DNA from: Metallyticus violacea
Lineage: Eukaryota; Arthropoda; Insecta; Mantodea; Metallyticidae
Length of the DNA: 64,000 nt
Reading direction: 5' to 3'
NCBI GenBank assembly: GCA_030762175.1
Contig: CM060831.1
Location: 78,808,501 to 78,872,500 of the forward strand
Of this stretch, positions 24,166 through 34,504 are shown piece by piece. The position numbers were made by a program, and so were the translations under genes. A model generated the notes under the pieces. The model saw nothing but the letters and a program-made list of their open reading frames with translations. It was not told where the DNA came from and ran no database searches. Each line of letters begins with the position of its first letter. Positions within the stretch are counted from its first letter, which is position 1.

Positions 24166-24832
24166 CTAACATTTACCCTTTTCTCTCTCTTCCAATAGCT
24201 AAATGCTTATGTTTTTCCCCTGCATTCAAACATTATTTTAATTTAAAGCATCCATTACCATATATATGTCTGAATGGTTAGCATGGATTCAATTCTGGTC
24301 TGAAATGCTAACCACGTAAGATTTATTTCAAAGATTTCTCTTAGCCTGAAAAATTAAACATTGCACAACCTTAGGTTGTGAAACTGGATTCATTTGCTCC
24401 ATCATTTCATTCATTGCTTTGAAAGTTATATTGCACTTTGTATGGTGTAAAATATTTATGAAATAAGTACATTTAAGAAAAAAAGAAAAGAAAACTTGAA
24501 ATCTTAGCACCAGGGGTTGCGAATTTGCCTTTATGGATAAGTTCAATAGGAAATGAATTAACTGCCTCCAAAATGTGCTATGAATATGCATGTTAGGATC
24601 TAGGCATAAGGGGACATTTATCTCCTCACTGATTTGAAGTCCTTTTTACTATGTTTATATCATAAATTATTTTTATTAACTGCAGAAAAATATTTTGTCA
24701 TAAGGATCATCATATTTCTGTGAAGCAAAACAGTATAAACTATTACAATGCCTGTGTGATATTATTTAATTTATTAATTACTAATTGTTCACATAATCAA
24801 CTTCATGAACTTAATTTACACATTTGACTGCT

Positions 24833-24895
24833 GAGCCCTTTTGTTCCGCTTATTAGCAGTTTCCTAATGGAATATCCAGAAGTCAAGCTCAGCTG
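24833..24895 (-). mobile_element. Diverged LINE 3' tail fragment
   Basis: The block gctgagcccttttgttccg, then ttagcag, then ctaatggaatatccag aligns to the LINE tail at 7440-7530 in the same orientation. Confidence 0.5.
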
Positions 24896-24961
24896 TATTC
24901 AAACAAACATATCCTTTAATTTGAAATGCTAATTGCAACTTGTACAGTGAACATAATCACA

Positions 24962-25143
24962 TAATTGATATCATTATATGATTGAGTCAAACTACACAAT
25001 CTTATTGGCTCAACTTAATTGTTTCAATTTAGTACATGTTGTCGACGATTAGCTGAGGATGTGGACAAAGGCCTGTGAAACAAGTAAGTAGAGCCAATTA
25101 GAGAGTCTAGTTGGGCTCAATCATACAATGATATTAATTATAC
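24962..25143 (+). mobile_element. Solo palindromic Penelope terminus, family C-like
   Basis: Inverted arms (from gatatcattatatgattgag to attggctc on the left; gagccaatta to caatgatatt on the right) enclose a hammerhead-like sequence near 25052-25085. That sequence has an intact CTGAGGA and GAAA, but its stem II pairing is poor. No coding sequence remains. Confidence 0.65.
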
Positions 25144-25379
25144 TCTTTAATTTTAATTTAAACTTATCATTACACACTATAACATGAATTTCAACAAACT
25201 TGCACACAAATCTCTTTCCTAAATAAATAATCTAGCATAGTTCTTTTGAAGGATCTGCCATACCCAACCATCTAGGCCACTGTATGAGTAGATCCCCTAA
25301 TCCAAACTAACCACACAATGTCTGCTGTGTATTTAAAACCTTCTTCAAATTATCTCCTTTAACTAAAATTTTAATTAGA

Positions 25380-25565
25380 ATATTGCACAGTGAAGCTAAT
25401 CACACATTAAGTTCATTGGTGATTGAGTCAAACTAACACTCTTTTGCTCCACCTACTTGTTGAAATATGTTGAATTGGTTTCACGAATACTTTGTTCGCA
25501 TTTTTGTCAAGGGAGTTGACGATGTGAATAAAGTGTTTGTGAAACCGGTTCTACATATTTAAATC
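25380..25565 (+). mobile_element. Solo Penelope terminus, decayed
   Basis: It starts with gcacagtgaagctaatcac, related to the end of the 48.6-kb element. It carries two diverged hammerhead-like cores in opposite orientation (about 25483-25525 minus and 25515-25555 plus, the latter with gtgaaaccggttc). Confidence 0.55.
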
Positions 25566-26340
25566 AGTCTCCTTTATTAATCTTCCAAATACATTTTTTT
25601 CAAACTCTTTCTAAAAGCTTCCCTACCCTTGTACTTCTTTCTACACTACAATCTGCTAACAATGTTTGTTGCTACAAAATCATCTTTTCCCTTATTCCAT
25701 TTTTGTTCCTAAATTGCCTTTCTCAGACATTCTGTTTCTTTGCATTAACTAAAAAATAAAATATTCCTTCAAATACACCAACCATAATGCACCCTTCCTC
25801 ATTACCTGCTTTATAGCCTTACAAATTTCATTGAAGCAAAACCTTCCTCCCTTGCCTATCATAACATTCCACATATTTCTCCCAACTCCATTTCTTTTTA
25901 ACATTCTAAACATTTCAAGAAAATTTTATCCTAAAAACTACTATCCAAATCTCTCACTTTTCTACATCTTCCATATTTTCTCCCAGAATCTTATAAATTC
26001 CTTATTATTCACTGTCATACATCTCCTATTCTAACACATTTTTCCACTTCTCCATCAGCTGTTTGCTCTCTGACATCTTAGGCATTCTTGAAGTATATTA
26101 GTATCCTCTAACCTCAGACTCCTAAACTAATGCTTCAAAACTCTCTATAACTATTCATTTTTCTAACTCTTTCCAATTCAGTCAAAGCCATACCATTTGG
26201 CGAAGCTATAGGCAATCTCAAAACTTCCTTATAAAACATCCTATAAATTAAAATAATCTTTGACTCAGCCTAGCCAACTCCCATACTTCAATTTTAGCTT
26301 CATTAATCCTCTCAAGCCACTTAATTGGCATTTCTGAAAT
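25566..26340 (-). mobile_element. Third copy of the L1-type LINE, fragment
   Basis: The minus-strand translation near 26180-26330 matches the RT thumb and C-terminal region of the 7.4-12.1 kb LINE, with frequent stops. Confidence 0.55.
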
Positions 26341-26644
26341 TTTGTATAATCATAATAATAGATAAGGTGATTGTGATGTACAGTTACTTGAAATTAATTA
26401 TTATATTTCCTATCTGAGACCACAAAATCATACAGTTAAACACAGAATAATTATCAACAGTAAAAACAAAAATAATTTAATGAACAACTGTAAGAACAAT
26501 TACGGAAACAAACATACAAATGACAAATTTAAGGCCTTCCTTAATATTTTTATACAGATGAAGTTTTCCCTCTTACTCAAAAAGGTTCAATAATTCAACA
26601 AAAAGTGATTAACAACAAATTTTTTTTCTTTGTTTGAATACTTT

Positions 26645-26700
26645 TTAACACCATTTTTACAACCGAGGCACCACAGGCAGATTAATGAAGCTAAATAGAG
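26645..26700 (-). mobile_element. SINE family S2, short 3' fragment
   Basis: The stretch ttaacaccatttttacaacc followed by gaggcaccacaggcag matches the 3' end of the S2 copies at 28.4, 33.1 and 42.5 kb. The rest is missing. Confidence 0.5.
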
Positions 26701-26984
26701 GCCTTGTGTGGCATACTAAAGACTTATTATTAATATGCAATGGTGAGTTGAACTAAATGCTCTTCACTTAATTATTATTTCTTTATAACATATTTTGCAC
26801 TGTCTGCATCATTATTTGTTGACTGCTAAAAGGATTGCAGTAACTGGCAGATGTATTATAATGCTCTGGTAAACATCTTAGGAACTGAAAATTATATTTT
26901 CTTCTCCTGTGATCACAAAGTACATTAATCAATTTTTATATTTTTGGAGGTACAATTTTTCCACTTGCTTAGTTCTGTATGTCC

Positions 26985-27700
26985 TTTTACCACTTTAGCA
27001 AATGCACTTTCTCTTCAATTTTGTGATTTGTTGTCCAAAAGTAAGTTGCCATAGTCGATTTTTCTATTTGTTTTGTACTTCATGTTTCTGTTGTTCTTTC
27101 CATTAGATACCTATATTCCTTTTTGTTTTTCCCAATATATATTTTATCACAGTAGGTGCAATTTATACAATAAATATCTAACTTTTTATCTGCTGGTATA
27201 TTATCTATATGTTGTTGCTCATATAAGTTTTTTTTTACTGTTAAATTTATTTTTTGGTACTTAAGTGATATTCACTCCTAAAATATATTTTAAAATTTGC
27301 ACATAATCTGCGGATGGCATATTCATTTTTTAAAAATCCTCTATTCTTTAACTGTTGAGAGTTTGGGATTTCTTTCAGCTTCTTAAGTTTTTTGAACTTT
27401 TGTATTTTCTTGCAAACCAACTTCTTTACAAAATCCAATCTTCTCAGCTATTTTTTTTAATTCCTGTTGATATTGTGATACTCTCAAAAGTAAAATAAGT
27501 CTGTGTGCTAAGTTATTGATTACTGTGTGTTTATGCTATCTTGAATTAAAGTTATTGACTTTTATGTACTTGTCCATGTGTATATCCGTTCCGTATACTC
27601 CAAATTCATCCTTCTATTGTTCTTTATTATTTTTATGTCTAGAAATGGTAGTACACTATATGTTTCTGTTTCACATGAAAATATTAGGCTTGGTTCTTGT
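26985..27700 (-). mobile_element. Penelope-like element fragment, family D
   Basis: The minus strand holds broken Penelope C-terminal sequence. Blocks include YCINCTYC and IYIGKNKKEY (GIY-YIG region, about 27090-27170), then KQIEKSTMATYFWTTNHK, and upstream DKYIKVNNFN and HTVINNLAHRL. It is too diverged from families A-C to merge with them. Confidence 0.65.
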
Positions 27701-27830
27701 ATATAAATATTGTACTTACAAAGTTGTAGACAATGGAGTGTTAATATATCCTAAACTTAGGTATTCATTTTTTTACACTAAACTCCACTTACATAAAAAT
27801 AAGATGCATTTCTACACACTTTTACAGTAG
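27701..27830 (+). mobile_element. Truncated Penelope family-B terminus
   Basis: The sequence attgtacttacaaagttg, then gacaatggag, then actaaactccacttacat matches the left half of the solo elements at 33755 and 46657. It stops where the hammerhead would begin. Confidence 0.65.
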
Positions 27831-28053
27831 ATATCAATTTAATATATTTCAAAGGTAGACTGAAAAACGTAAAATAGTAAATAAAAAATAAAAATAGTAA
27901 CTTGTAGTATGGTGTTCCATAAACAGATGTGATTTGCATACATTATGACATCGTTATGTGACAGGTAAATCAACGATGAACAAATGAAGCCAAGATTATG
28001 ATCTGTAAACAGATGTGACTCACATTAAGTTATGCTAGCATTGCTACAACTAA

Positions 28054-28404
28054 ATGGAGCCAAGATTATCATTTGAACAGTGGAAAGCAATTCTGAAGTG
28101 GTATTGGAAAACCGCGAATGTTGTTGAAGTTCAAAGGCAATGGAGATCTGTGTACAGAACAAAACCTTTAATGCGAATAACAATTGCACGCATTCCAGAC
28201 AAATTTGAGACTCATGGTACCATATGCAATGTTCGCAAGGACAGATCAGGCAGATCAACTACACTGGCAGCATTTTGGGAAGAAATTAAAACCACACATG
28301 CTGCAATTATCCAGGAAACTTTTGTAAACATTGCTCAATTAGTAGTTCAAAGTGCTCAGAAGTGTATTGACACCGATCATGGGCATTATGAGCAACTGTT
28401 GTAA
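28054..28404 (+). pseudogene. Mariner-like (DUF4817-type) transposase N-terminal relic
   Basis: The 116-codon frame starts SFEQWKAILKWYWKT, then VEVQRQWRS, then TIARIPDKFETHGTI and DRSGRST. This is the order of the helix-turn-helix DNA-binding region at the N terminus of a transposase family widespread in insects. The catalytic DDE domain is absent. A SINE (28428-28721) and the family-A Penelope element (28796 onward) follow. A fragment of a similar catalytic domain lies at the far right of the window, but nothing links the two. The frame is open but truncated, so it is inactive. Confidence 0.7.
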
Positions 28405-28427
28405 CTGTAAAAGTCTACGATGATTAG

Positions 28428-28721
28428 TTTTTTTTTTTTGAGTAGTGTTTAACGCCCGTTTTTACTACTGAGGCACCACAGGCGGTGGACACTGGTGATA
28501 CATGAGATGAAATGATAAATTGGGGAAGGATATTGTTTTTAAGGAAGGAAGCGTTCCAGGCCTAAGTTTTTAGGTACCTCCCCGGCATTTGCCAGTTATG
28601 AAGACTGAGGAAAACCTGGAAAAAACCCCAGTCAGGGAGGACGGTCCTGGCGGGATTCGAACCGCAGACCTCCTGCTCACGAGTCCGTGCCTTAACGACC
28701 TCGGCCACCCGTGGCGGTCCG
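28428..28721 (-). mobile_element. tRNA-derived SINE, family S2, copy 1
   Basis: The minus strand starts with a tRNA-like head (gtggccgaggtcgttaagg as A box, ggttcgaatcccgcc as B box). It ends in a T run on the plus strand, that is, an A tail. An 11-bp direct repeat, acgatgattag, flanks it (28417-28427 and 28722-28732). Confidence 0.92.
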
Positions 28722-28795
28722 ACGATGATTAGTGCTTATCATTTCTGTTTATATGAATTCAGTTTTGTTACATCAACAGAGTTTTTTTTAATCTT

Positions 28796-30317
28796 ATTTT
28801 GATTTAAAGTAAAACACTAAAAATCATGTCGTCACATTAAAACTCTCTTTAAGTTTCACAAACACACTTATAAAAGTAATTTTGGTACATGTTTCATGAG
28901 GTACATTCCTCACATTGTCAACCAAAAGGCCGACTGAAGAGTCAATTTCAGCAAAGTATGTATGTTACTATGCTTGCTCTGGTGGTCTGTTAATGAACTT
29001 AAACAATATGTTGTCTGCTTCCGGTATATCAAAATTCATAAGTTTGTATTCATATTTTTTTATGTAAATTTTTTCCATATATTAAGTTCTTTCGGATGTT
29101 GAATTGTTTTTAGTAATGTTATGTCCTTCTCTATTTCATGATTCTCATTCCAAAAATGTGCAGTCACTGCTGATTTTTCTACTTGTTTGTGTCTAATATT
29201 TCTCCAGTGTTCCTTTAATCTTATCCCCAGATTTCTCTTTGTTTTTCCTATGTATATTTTCTCACAATCCTTGCAATTAATTCTATATATACCTGAATGT
29301 TCTTCTTTCTTCTTTTTTTGTTTAATTTTATTTAGATTTAATAGTTTACCAACACTATATCTGTTTATTGGTGCTAGAGTAATGTTGTACTTTTTGAAAA
29401 TTTTTTGGAATTTATGGTTAACATAAGGGTGATATGTGAATTTTTGATAGGTATTTTCTTTAAGTGAAGAACTGAGTGTGGTGATTAGTTTAATTTCCTT
29501 TTTATTTTTAAATCTTTTTATTTTTTTATCTACCATTTGTTTGTTAAATCCATTTATTTCTGCTGTGTGTATTATATGTGCATATTCTTTCCTGTATTCT
29601 TCTTTACTGAGTGGTGTAATAACTAGCCTATATGTCATACTATTGAATGCTGCTTCCTTGTGGGGTCTGGGGCTGAAACCTTTTGCTTTTATGTAATTGT
29701 CGGTATGTGTGTCCTTTCTGTATATACCAAATTCTATATTTTTATTCCTTTTTATTATCCTTAGGTCCAGAAAAGGTAAAGTATTATTAACCTCGGTTTC
29801 CATAGTGAATTTTATGGTTTTTTCTTGCAAGTTCAACAGTTTCAATGAATCTTCTATGAATCTATCTTCTACAATGGCAAAGAGTTTTTTTTCTTTGCTT
29901 TTTTTTTTTCTTTGCTTTAAGTGTGTATACATTTATTTGACACCCTGTGTATGTATGTAGGTATGTATTGTTTACATTACAAAAGTATCCAATACTTGCA
30001 CTATGTTTTGAATATGTATAGAAAGGTTTTTCTAATATGCTTTGAACCTGCTCATTTATAAATTAGTCAAAAAGGGGGATAAGAGGTTTCCCACATCTAG
30101 GCCTGATTCTTTCTTGTAGAATTTTCCATTAAATTTGAAGTAGACCCGATTTATACATGTTTTTGTAAGATTTGTGCATTCTTCTTAATTTTCTGAGCTC
30201 ATTGCTATTGATTCCAGTTATTCTATTAGGTGCTTTAACAGGTCTTTCTTTTGGAATACTTGAAAACAGAGAATTCACATAAAATGAAACCAAAATATCG
30301 GTAGGTTGTAACAAAAG

Positions 30318-30320
<3 letters not shown>
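28796..30320 (-). mobile_element. Penelope-like element, family A (RT fragment and GIY-YIG)
   Basis: The 290-codon frame 29932-29060 covers the region after the RT. It includes FLDLRIIKRNKNIEFGIYRK, a Lys-rich connector, and the GIY-YIG nuclease with SGIYRINCKDCEKIYIGKTK followed by the Arg and Glu-His, then AHFWNENHEIEKD. Upstream (30320-29990) lie broken RT blocks: DILVSFYVNSLFSSIP (motif A region), and a GNLLSPFL block near 30070-30100. In Penelope elements the RT copies the RNA and the GIY-YIG nuclease nicks the target. The 3' terminal sequence (28796-28990) matches the solo family-A elements and holds a decayed hammerhead-like core near 28880-28920. Confidence 0.85.
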
Positions 30321-30373
<53 letters not shown>

Positions 30374-30390
30374 TTTATTTTTTTTTTTTT
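30316..30390. repeat. TTA/TTTA microsatellite
   Basis: About 14 ATT units are followed by TTTA units and a T run, at the upstream edge of the Penelope fragment. Confidence 0.95.
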
Positions 30391-30639
30391 ACTAATTCTA
30401 GGGAGTTTTTTATTTTAAGAGTTTCAAATACCAAAGACTATTTGGAATATCATAAAAAAAAGGAAGCAGTAAACATCACTTAAAAATGACTTAAAGAAAT
30501 TGCAGTAAATGACATTACCATAAAAGACTCCAGCAAATATAAATTAATATTTCATGGAGGTATAAGAAGCAAAAAAAAAAAAAAAGCAGCAAATTAAAGA
30601 TCCAATATCATATCTAAAGGAACACTCTAAAATTTTTTC

Positions 30640-31260
30640 TTCCATTTAATTAAAATGTACAGATTCAGTTGAAATTAGTAAAGTAATCCAAAGCCTTAAA
30701 GCAGAATTCAGTGGGATATGATACATTAAAAACAAGTGCAGACAGCATTAGCAAACAAAGGAGTCATATATTTTTCCAGATTAAAATAACAGTTGTTAAA
30801 CCATTCTATTACATCAAGGATGTTAATCTATAGGCCATCTCCATTATTAACAACATTATCAAAGGTTTTTGATAAATAATGTTAAAAAGAATACATTATG
30901 GAAAAATAATATTTTAGTCAGTGAGAATTTTGAGTTTTACCAATAATGCAACCTTTCAGCTATCTAATGAAATTCTCATATTTGCCAATAGTAGACTTCA
31001 TACACTTGGAATTTTTTGACTTCTCAAAAGCTTTAGACTAAATTAATCTTAACATACTTCTTTCAAAGTTATGCTTTATGGTAAATATTATCAATTATTT
31101 GTAGTGTGCATTTTAATTCATACAGAAAACAGAAAGTTGTAATAAATGCATTAGATAAATAACCATTTAACATACTCAAAAAATGCTGCAAAGTTAAGCA
31201 TGATGTTCCATAGCATTTGATTTTTGGTCCACTCTTGAGAATAAACAAAAATTTTTATTG
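30640..31260 (+). mobile_element. Jockey/CR1-like LINE RT fragment
   Basis: The broken plus-strand translation includes YRPSPLLTTLSKVFDK, LEFFDFSKALD (RT motif A) and NSYRKQKVVINA. The order is that of a non-LTR RT, with many frameshifts. Confidence 0.65.
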
Positions 31261-31323
31261 ATCAGATATATTCCAAATTCCAATGACAATTAATTATTGT
31301 CATTAAAGAATCTCAGATTAACT

Positions 31324-31927
31324 TACTTCAAATCATGTATACACATTCTTACACTAACTCCATTTTTTTTTTCACTTACTCTTAAGTAAGACGCGTTTCG
31401 GGAGAATCTCTCCCATCTTCAGTTGCTGACTGAACCTCTGCTATTTGAAAATATGGCTGGACAAACTGCTGTTCCTGTGGTGGCCTCTGTTGGTTGAAGT
31501 AGGAAGTCGCTGAGCTCGTCTATGGGAGGAAACTCGAAATTCATTAGGCTTTGTTTATTTTTCAATATGAAAATTCTTTCCCAAGTGGACAACTCCAAAG
31601 GGCTATGAAGATGTTTTAACAGCTTTATTCCCGGTTTTATTTCATGATTTTTGGTCCAAAAGTGAGCTGCCACTGCTGATTTATCTACCTGTTTAAATCG
31701 AATGTTTCTAAAATGTTCTTTCCTTCTAATTTCCAAATTTCTTTTTGTTTTTCCTATGTAGCTCTGTTCACAATCTGCACATTTTATTTCATAAATTCCT
31801 GATTTTTGTTCTGGTGGTATGGGGTCTTTTAGAGTGCAACCTAACAAATTCTTGATGTTGTATCTGTTCCTTGGGGCTAAAATTATTCCATGTTCTTTGA
31901 AGATTTTTTTGAACTTGTTGTGGTAAA
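31324..31927 (-). mobile_element. Penelope-like element, family B, minus copy of a fold-back pair
   Basis: The minus strand encodes the GIY-YIG C-terminal region (31847-31419: SGIYEIKCADCEQSYIGKTK, then RRKEHFRN, then AHFWTKNHEI), followed by a hammerhead motif and a 10-A run. It is nearly identical to the plus copy at 32208-32833. The differences I saw are one residue (RFKQ against RFKL), a gg insertion and the A-run length. The two copies abut at about 31926 with no spacer. Confidence 0.92.
31390..31422 (-). ncRNA. Hammerhead ribozyme motif, Penelope family B (minus)
   Basis: The order is CTGAAGA, T, stem II GGGAGA with TCTCCC around GAT, GAAA, then CGCG and TC. All conserved core bases are present, and stem III is the palindrome CGCG. 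It lies in the sense orientation within an ERLEC1 intron. Confidence 0.8.
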
Positions 31928-32764
31928 ACAGAAAACTACATTAAAAATAATAGTTATAACCCCATCCCACATAAATATGCAATTTTTTACAGTTTGGCAC
32001 ACAGATTGATGAATATTCCACTCACAAAAGCAGAATACAAAATGGAATATAAACAAATAATACAGACAGCTATAAAGAATGGTTTCAACAAGGACACGGT
32101 GATAAAAATTATCAAAAAATCAAAAAGACAAAAAGAGATAAGGGAAGTTTCCACATTGAAAAATATAAAAGAAGAATTCAAATTCAAAAGTTTCACATAC
32201 CATCCAATTTACCACAACAAGTTCAAAAAAATCTTCAAAGAACATGGAATAATTTTAGCCCCAAGGAACAGATACAACATCAAGAATTTGTTAGGTTGCA
32301 CTCTAAAAGACCCCATACCACCAGAACAAAAATCAGGAATTTATGAAATAAAATGTGCAGATTGTGAACAGAGCTACATAGGAAAAACAAAAAGAAATTT
32401 GGAAATTAGAAGGAAAGAACATTTTAGAAACATTCGATTTAAACTGGTAGATAAATCAGCAGTGGCAGCTCACTTTTGGACCAAAAATCATGAAATAAAA
32501 CCGGGAATAAAGCTGTTAAAACATCTTCATAGCCCTTTGGAGTTGTCCACTTGGGAAAGAATTTTCATATTGAAAAATAAACAAAGCCTAATGAATTTCG
32601 AGTTTCCTCCCATAGACGAGCTCAGCGACTTCCTACTTCAACCAACAGAGGCCACCACAGGAACAGCAGTTTGTCCAGCCATATTTTCAAATAGCAGAGG
32701 TTCAGTCAGCAACTGAAGATGGGAGAGATTCTCCCGAAACGCGTCTTACTTAAGAGTAAGTGGG

Positions 32765-32797
<33 letters not shown>

Positions 32798-32833
32798 AGT
32801 TAGTGTAAGAATGTGTATACATGATTTGAAGTA
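31926..32833 (+). mobile_element. Penelope-like element, family B, plus copy
   Basis: The frame is open from about 31926 to 32716 (roughly 263 residues, with a Met at 31994). It reads KTENYIKNNSYNPIPHKYA, then HRLMNIPLTKAEYKMEYKQI, a Lys-rich connector, and then the GIY-YIG nuclease (SGIYEIKCADCEQSYIGKTK, RRKEHFRNI, AHFWTKNHE). It ends in a Thr- and Ser-rich tail. The RT half is missing, so this is a 5'-truncated copy, but it has no stop codon and looks young. A hammerhead motif overlaps the stop codon, and an A30 run follows at 32765-32794. Confidence 0.92.
32713..32745 (+). ncRNA. Hammerhead ribozyme motif, Penelope family B (plus)
   Basis: Core CTGAAGA, stem II GGGAGA/TCTCCC, GAAA, palindromic CGCG, then TC as the predicted cleavage site. 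It overlaps the TGA stop codon of the Penelope frame. Stem I is short (AA with TT next to the core, further pairs beyond a mismatch). Confidence 0.8.
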
Positions 32834-33083
32834 GATTGCCACTCCATTGTCAACAGCTTCGTAAGTACAAGACTCAGATTAACTGTTTATCAGATTTGTC
32901 TAATAAAATATTTTGTACCATAAACAACTGGTTTTATAGTAATAAAATCAATATATATTTTGAAAAAAGTAAATGTAAATAGAAATATAAAAAATATAAG
33001 TATTCAGCATGAAAGCAAGGAAATAATGTCTCCCAACATAAAATTTCATCTTATTAATGATCATAATATGAATTAGAAAATTA
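32834..33083. other. Non-coding intronic sequence
   Basis: The start matches, inverted, the left terminus of the solo family-B elements (ccactccattgtcaacagct near 32841-32860). Nothing else is recognised. Confidence 0.5.
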
Positions 33084-33094
33084 CAATAATCGTA

Positions 33095-33382
33095 AAATGA
33101 ATGAATGGTATTTAATGCCCGTTTTTGCTACAGAGGCACCACAGGCGATGGACACTGATGATATGTGAGATGAAATGATATATTCGGAAAGGATTCATTT
33201 TTTTAAGGAAGGAATCGTTCCAGGCCTAAGTTTAGGGTCCCTTCCCAGCATTTGCCATTTATGAGGACTGAGGAAAACCTGGGAAAAACCTCAGTCAGGG
33301 AGGACGCTCCTGGCGGTATTTGAACCCAGACCTCCCGCTCACGAGTCCGTGCCTTAATGACCTCGGCCAGCCGTGGCAGTTT
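33095..33382 (-). mobile_element. tRNA-derived SINE, family S2, copy 2
   Basis: Same head and body as the copy at 28428 (ggccgaggtcattaaggc; gaaaacctgggaaaaacc). It is flanked by an 11-bp direct repeat, caataatcgta (33084-33094 and 33383-33393). Confidence 0.92.
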
Positions 33383-33754
33383 CAATAATCGTATTTTACC
33401 AAAATTGAGTTCAGCATATTTTGCAAGTGTCATTAACTCATTTTACAAATAGGAACACCCTAAAAAGAGCATATTAAGCCTAATTCCATTTTAATGACAC
33501 AGAATAATGTTGTAGAAAAATTCTGTATGTACCAAAAGGGTATTTGTATTACAGAAAAAGGTGTTAAGATAATCTGATGAATTATATTTTTATTCTATAA
33601 TTAATAGAAAGCATAAAAGTCTCTCTTTTCTTTCTGTTTGATGGTATTATGTATGTATATCATTTAATATAATGCATTTTAGAACTACACTGAAGAATAA
33701 GTGATGAATGATTATGAACTTTTAGTGTTTTGATTTTTTAACATCAGAAATAAA

Positions 33755-34013
33755 TACTGTACTTACGAAGCTGTTGACAATGGAGTGGTAATATACCCTA
33801 AACATAGGTATTCATTTTTACACTAAACTCCACTTACTTACATAAAAATAAAACGCGTTTCAGGAATATCTCTCCCATCTTCAGCTGCTTACTGAAGGTT
33901 TCAAGTATTGGTGGCTCAGTGAGCAACTGAAGATGGGAGAGATTCTCCCAAAATGCATTTTACTTTTATGCAAGTAAGTGGAGTTTAGTATAAAAATGAG
34001 TACCAAGTTTAAG
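33755..34013. mobile_element. Solo palindromic Penelope mini-element, family B (259 bp)
   Basis: It is bounded by a 12-bp direct repeat, atcagaaataaa (33743-33754 and 34014-34025). The left end is shared with the copies at 27701, 46657 and 52548. Two hammerhead cores face opposite ways: minus 33851-33884 (CTGAAGA, GAAA, CGCG) and plus 33927-33958 (CTGAAGA, but AAAA, then TGCA). No coding sequence. It sits 64 bp past the donor of the ERLEC1 MRH exon. Confidence 0.88.
33851..33884 (-). ncRNA. Hammerhead-like motif, minus strand
   Basis: CTGAAGA, T, GGGAGA with a weakened ATTCCT strand, GAAA, CGCG and TT. Stem II has lost pairs relative to the other family-B copies, so activity is less likely. 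Confidence 0.55.
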
Positions 34014-34077
34014 ATCAGAAATAAAACTCGGTGAAAATACCATTCAGTTTCTGTCCAGGCATTCTCACTTCACTTAC

Positions 34078-34317
34078 CTCTGTCTGTCTGGGTTTTCCAG
34101 TCTTATCACATGGGGAGCCTCCTGAGTAAAGATGCACAATCTGTTTACGAAAGGCTAAGGGTTTGGGTCGTTTATGAGGATTCTTCTCCAGCCATGATAA
34201 ATGCTTTTCCTTGTCAAAACGCCCTAGGTGAACCACAGTACGTGAACCATCCTTCTCCACATGGTACTGGTCCACACTAATTCCATAGCAGAATTCATAT
34301 CGCCACCATCCGGAACC
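34078..34317 (-). CDS. ERLEC1: ERLEC1, exon carrying most of the second MRH domain
   Basis: This 240-bp exon encodes 80 residues in phase 0 on both sides, between acceptor aaatgtaacag and donor gtaagt. It starts GSGWWRYEFCYG and continues DQYHVEKDGSRT, LGRFDKEKHLSW, a basic PHKRPKP loop, HLYSGGSPCD and GKPRQTE. This is the glycan-binding fold of ERLEC1, aligning closely with the vertebrate protein. The Trp-Trp pair (4-5) and the Gln (17) of DQYH are residues used by OS-9/ERLEC1 lectins to hold mannose. Arg77 in KPRQ is the expected binding arginine, and Glu-Tyr follow in the last exon. Cys10 and Cys70 are two of the six domain cysteines. A Penelope mini-element lies just downstream in the intron. 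Confidence 0.95.
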
Positions 34318-34504
34318 CTGTTACATTTGTATGTACTGCTCAATAATTATGTACAAAATAATAATGAGCACAAAAAGGTGCATTGGCAAGTGTATGCAAA
34401 TCAATTCTACTAAAAATACATGAAAGTTCATAATATGTGTAAATAATGTTCCCAAATAAATAAATCTATACTAAATGCATTTTACTTACAAAGCTATATA
34501 CTAA

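Larger units (their letters stand above)
23880..34077 (-). other. ERLEC1: ERLEC1 intron, 10.2 kb
   Basis: GT-AG intron (gtaagt at 34077-34072, acceptor cag at 23882-23880). It contains Penelope, LINE, SINE and mariner-type relics annotated separately. Unassigned stretches include 23900-24830, with a (CA)n tract and a 45-bp tandem duplication, plus 26350-26640 and 27830-28050. Confidence 0.85.

Noticed and set aside
29187..29960. Plus-strand Phe/Leu-rich frames resembling membrane proteins
   Set aside because: They are the complement of the Lys/Asn-rich Penelope frame on the minus strand.
30316..30390. Regular repeat that could suggest an array
   Set aside because: A simple TTA/TTTA microsatellite without unique spacers. 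No CRISPR-like array exists in this window.
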